Assembly (NCBI GenBank): GCA_000697335.1
Contig: JNEM01007414.1
Coordinates: 1-10,652, forward strand
Length of the DNA: 10,652 bases
Source: Conidiobolus incongruus B7586
Taxonomy: Eukaryota; Entomophthoromycota; Entomophthoromycetes; Entomophthorales; Conidiobolaceae
Direction of reading: 5' to 3'
Numbering within the stretch: position 1 is the stretch's first letter; every line of letters begins with the position of its first letter. The translations under genes were made by a program, and so were the position numbers. The notes under the pieces are model-generated. The model had not been told where the DNA came from, made no database searches, and saw only the letters and a program-made list of their open reading frames with translations. Of the stretch, positions 9,185 to 10,652 are shown piece by piece.

Positions 9185-10196
9185 ATATTTAAACCCCTCT
9201 TTAAAAAAATTCACTTATATATTAATCAACTCTATAATAAAGGTAAATTAACTTATGAGATTATTAGAATTACTAGTGTTAGCTAGTTTATTATAGTTAA
9301 AGCTGTTAAAAATTATAATAAGGATATATCTAAACTTAAACTTAAACATATTAAGATTATAAATAAATATAGTAAAAGATATATTTGTAGGTTAGTTAAT
9401 ATAAGTAAATATAATATTGTTATAGAAGTATAAAAAAATTATAAGACTATATAAGAATATTAATTAATACTAATACTACTATACATACTTTACATTATAA
9501 TAAATACTACTTACATTTTAAAAAAAACACCCTTAACTAAAGAAGTTTTACTATAAAGTTAGGTAAGAGTTTAAATGTCATTACTAAAGTTAAACTGAAA
9601 TTAATTAGAGTAAAGTTATTTAGTTTAATGAAACAAAACTATATTTTAGTAGATTTAATAAAAAAGTTAAATATTTCAAAAAAAACAAAAAATTACTTTA
9701 TAACCATTATATTATTTTAACCCAAAAATATAATAGTGGGTTAATTATAGTTTAGGGATATATGTTATCTTCTAGTGTAAAATATCTTTATAAAGTTAAT
9801 AGGGGAATTAATATTAAGATATATTAAAATATTCTAAACAATAAATTAAAAAAAATTATTTAATAATATAGGTTAAATAAATCACATATTATTTTCTTAC
9901 AAGATAATACCTTTTGTTATATTATTATTTCTACTACCAAATAATTTAAAAATAATAAAATAATAGTTATAAAGTAGCTTCTTCAATCTTTTAACTTTAA
10001 TCTAATTAAATACCTTTGGGATTAGTTAAAAATAGTTAAAGCTTTCCTATTAACAAAAAATTTAAATAAGCTTTAAGAATATATTTAAGAAGCTTAAAAT
10101 AAAATTAATCTTTTTTAATATAAGAAGTTAGTTAACTCTATACCCTGTAAATTTAAAGAAGTTAAGAAAGTAAAAGATAGATATATTAAGTTTTAA
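9185..10196 (+). pseudogene. Decayed Tc1-like DDE transposase, copy 2
   Basis: The coding remains run from a degenerate start codon (ATA, aligned with copy 1) to the TAA at 10194-10196, 1012 bases. This is 5 fewer than copy 1 and not a multiple of three, so at least one frameshift is present besides many stops. Recognisable parts are a helix-turn-helix segment (GKLTYEIIRITSVS), the FNETK region at about 9620-9640, FLQDN near 9890-9910 for the family's FQQDN, NFNLIKYLWD for SPDLNPIEHLWD near 9995-10030, and LVNSIPCKFKEV near the C-terminus. The second catalytic Asp is retained here, unlike copy 1. The first is again Asn and the Glu is again Lys. It is a non-functional Tc1 transposase that once cut and pasted this element. 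Confidence 0.9.
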
Positions 10197-10206
10197 TTTT
10201 CTTTTC

Positions 10207-10424
10207 ATAACCAAAACACATAAATTCATAACTCACCTTAGGTAAAATTTAAACTTTAATATATCAACTAAAATTTAATATAATTGGATTAAATATACTT
10301 AATTATAAATAAATAATATAAGTTTATTATATGTTTTAATTTAAATTAATTTGATTAAAAATTAACAAAGTTATTGATAATAATATATAATTATAATTTT
10401 ATGTCTCATTTTTATGGGCTAGTG
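10207..10424 (-). repeat. Terminal inverted repeat of Tc1 copy 2, right
   Basis: On the minus strand it begins CACTAGCCCATAAAAATGAG. The inner motif (ctaaggtgagttatgaattt) lies at about 10222-10241 and the outer motif at about 10398-10412. It matches the left end of copy 1, also the 3' side of that element, better than it matches its own partner, as expected if the two ends differ slightly within the family. Confidence 0.8.
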
Positions 10425-10440
10425 TATATATATATATATA
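10425..10440. repeat. (TA)8 run at transposon edge
   Basis: Eight TA units follow directly after copy 2. The first TA doubles as the target duplication. Together with ttatata on the left side, it shows that the transposon landed in a TA microsatellite. Confidence 0.9.
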
Positions 10441-10472
10441 GTCTGAAAATATTTACTTTCTTATATATTTTG

Positions 10473-10488
10473 TATATATATATATATA
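10473..10488. repeat. Second (TA)8 run
   Basis: Another eight TA units start 48 bases after the start of the first run, separated by 32 bases of non-repetitive sequence. The rest of the window to 10652 is AT-rich with no gene or repeat that I can identify. Confidence 0.85.
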
Positions 10489-10652
10489 ATCTTTCAAAAT
10501 AAATAATATTTTTCAAAAATCAGAAATTAAAAAATTTGTTATTTCTTGATTTCCATACTAATAAAATTTTAATAGCTTTAATTTATTATAAAAATTAGAT
10601 ATTAAATTTATTTTCAAATTATAAAGAAACTTTTATTAATATAATTGAATAT

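Larger units (their letters stand above)
8850..10424 (+). mobile_element. Tc1/mariner-like transposon, copy 2
   Basis: This 1575-bp element is the same family as copy 1 but in the opposite orientation. It is flanked by TA on both sides (8848-8849 and 10425-10426) and sits in a TA run: tatata on the left and (TA)8 on the right. Inverted repeats of about 215-218 bp enclose a decayed Tc1-type transposase on the plus strand (9185-10196). The repeats have the same double-motif layout as copy 1. The right end (gggctagtg, then TA) pairs with the left end (cattagcct). It is inactive. With copy 1 it forms a large inverted repeat whose arms of about 1.57 kb are separated by about 5.5 kb. Confidence 0.93.

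Noticed and set aside
10425-10488. Paired TA runs as a possible origin, centromere or recombination site
   Set aside because: Simple TA runs are common in such AT-rich DNA and no accompanying motif or array is present.
1-10652. Mitochondrial or other organellar DNA, because of the very low GC
   Set aside because: There are no organellar genes, rRNA or tRNA, and the window holds nuclear-type LTR and Tc1 elements with target duplications and RIP-type changes.

Overview
This window looks like an AT-rich, gene-free repeat block from a filamentous ascomycete (Pezizomycotina). The base composition is extreme: G+C is below about 20 % by eye, and I found only two CpG dinucleotides in 10.65 kb. The transposase genes carry stop codons where CAG, CAA or TGG codons would be expected, which is the CA-to-TA / TG-to-TA pattern of repeat-induced point mutation (RIP). 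The element types also fit a fungus: a Ty3/gypsy chromovirus and a Tc1/mariner family. I cannot name a species. I see no intact protein gene, tRNA, rRNA or CRISPR array.

Layout. Positions 1-1464 are AT-rich DNA with no recognisable gene, an (AAAT)n run and a diverged direct-repeat pair of about 115 bp. Positions 1470-8751 hold one fossil Ty3/gypsy LTR retrotransposon lying on the minus strand. Its LTRs are about 396-399 bp, it is flanked by a 5-bp TTTTT duplication, and it has a tRNA-type primer site next to the right-hand (5') LTR. Remains of gag, protease, reverse transcriptase, RNase H, integrase and chromodomain follow in the usual order. The left-hand (3') LTR is split by a Tc1/mariner element (copy 1, 1785-3356, 1572 bp, transposase on the minus strand) inserted at a TA. 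A second copy of the same DNA transposon (copy 2, 8850-10424, 1575 bp, transposase on the plus strand) lies 98 bp beyond the gypsy element, inside a (TA)n run. The window ends in about 226 bp of AT-rich DNA with two (TA)8 runs.

Order of events. Copy 1 must be younger than the gypsy element it interrupts. Copy 2 cannot be ordered from position alone. All three elements then decayed by C-to-T / G-to-A transitions. Both DNA transposon copies have inverted repeats of about 218 bp with a repeated internal motif at the outer and inner end, the IR/DR plan known from Sleeping Beauty-type Tc1 elements. That architecture, the exact nested insertion and the near absence of CpG are the most informative features. 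I found no convincing evidence of an undescribed functional system.
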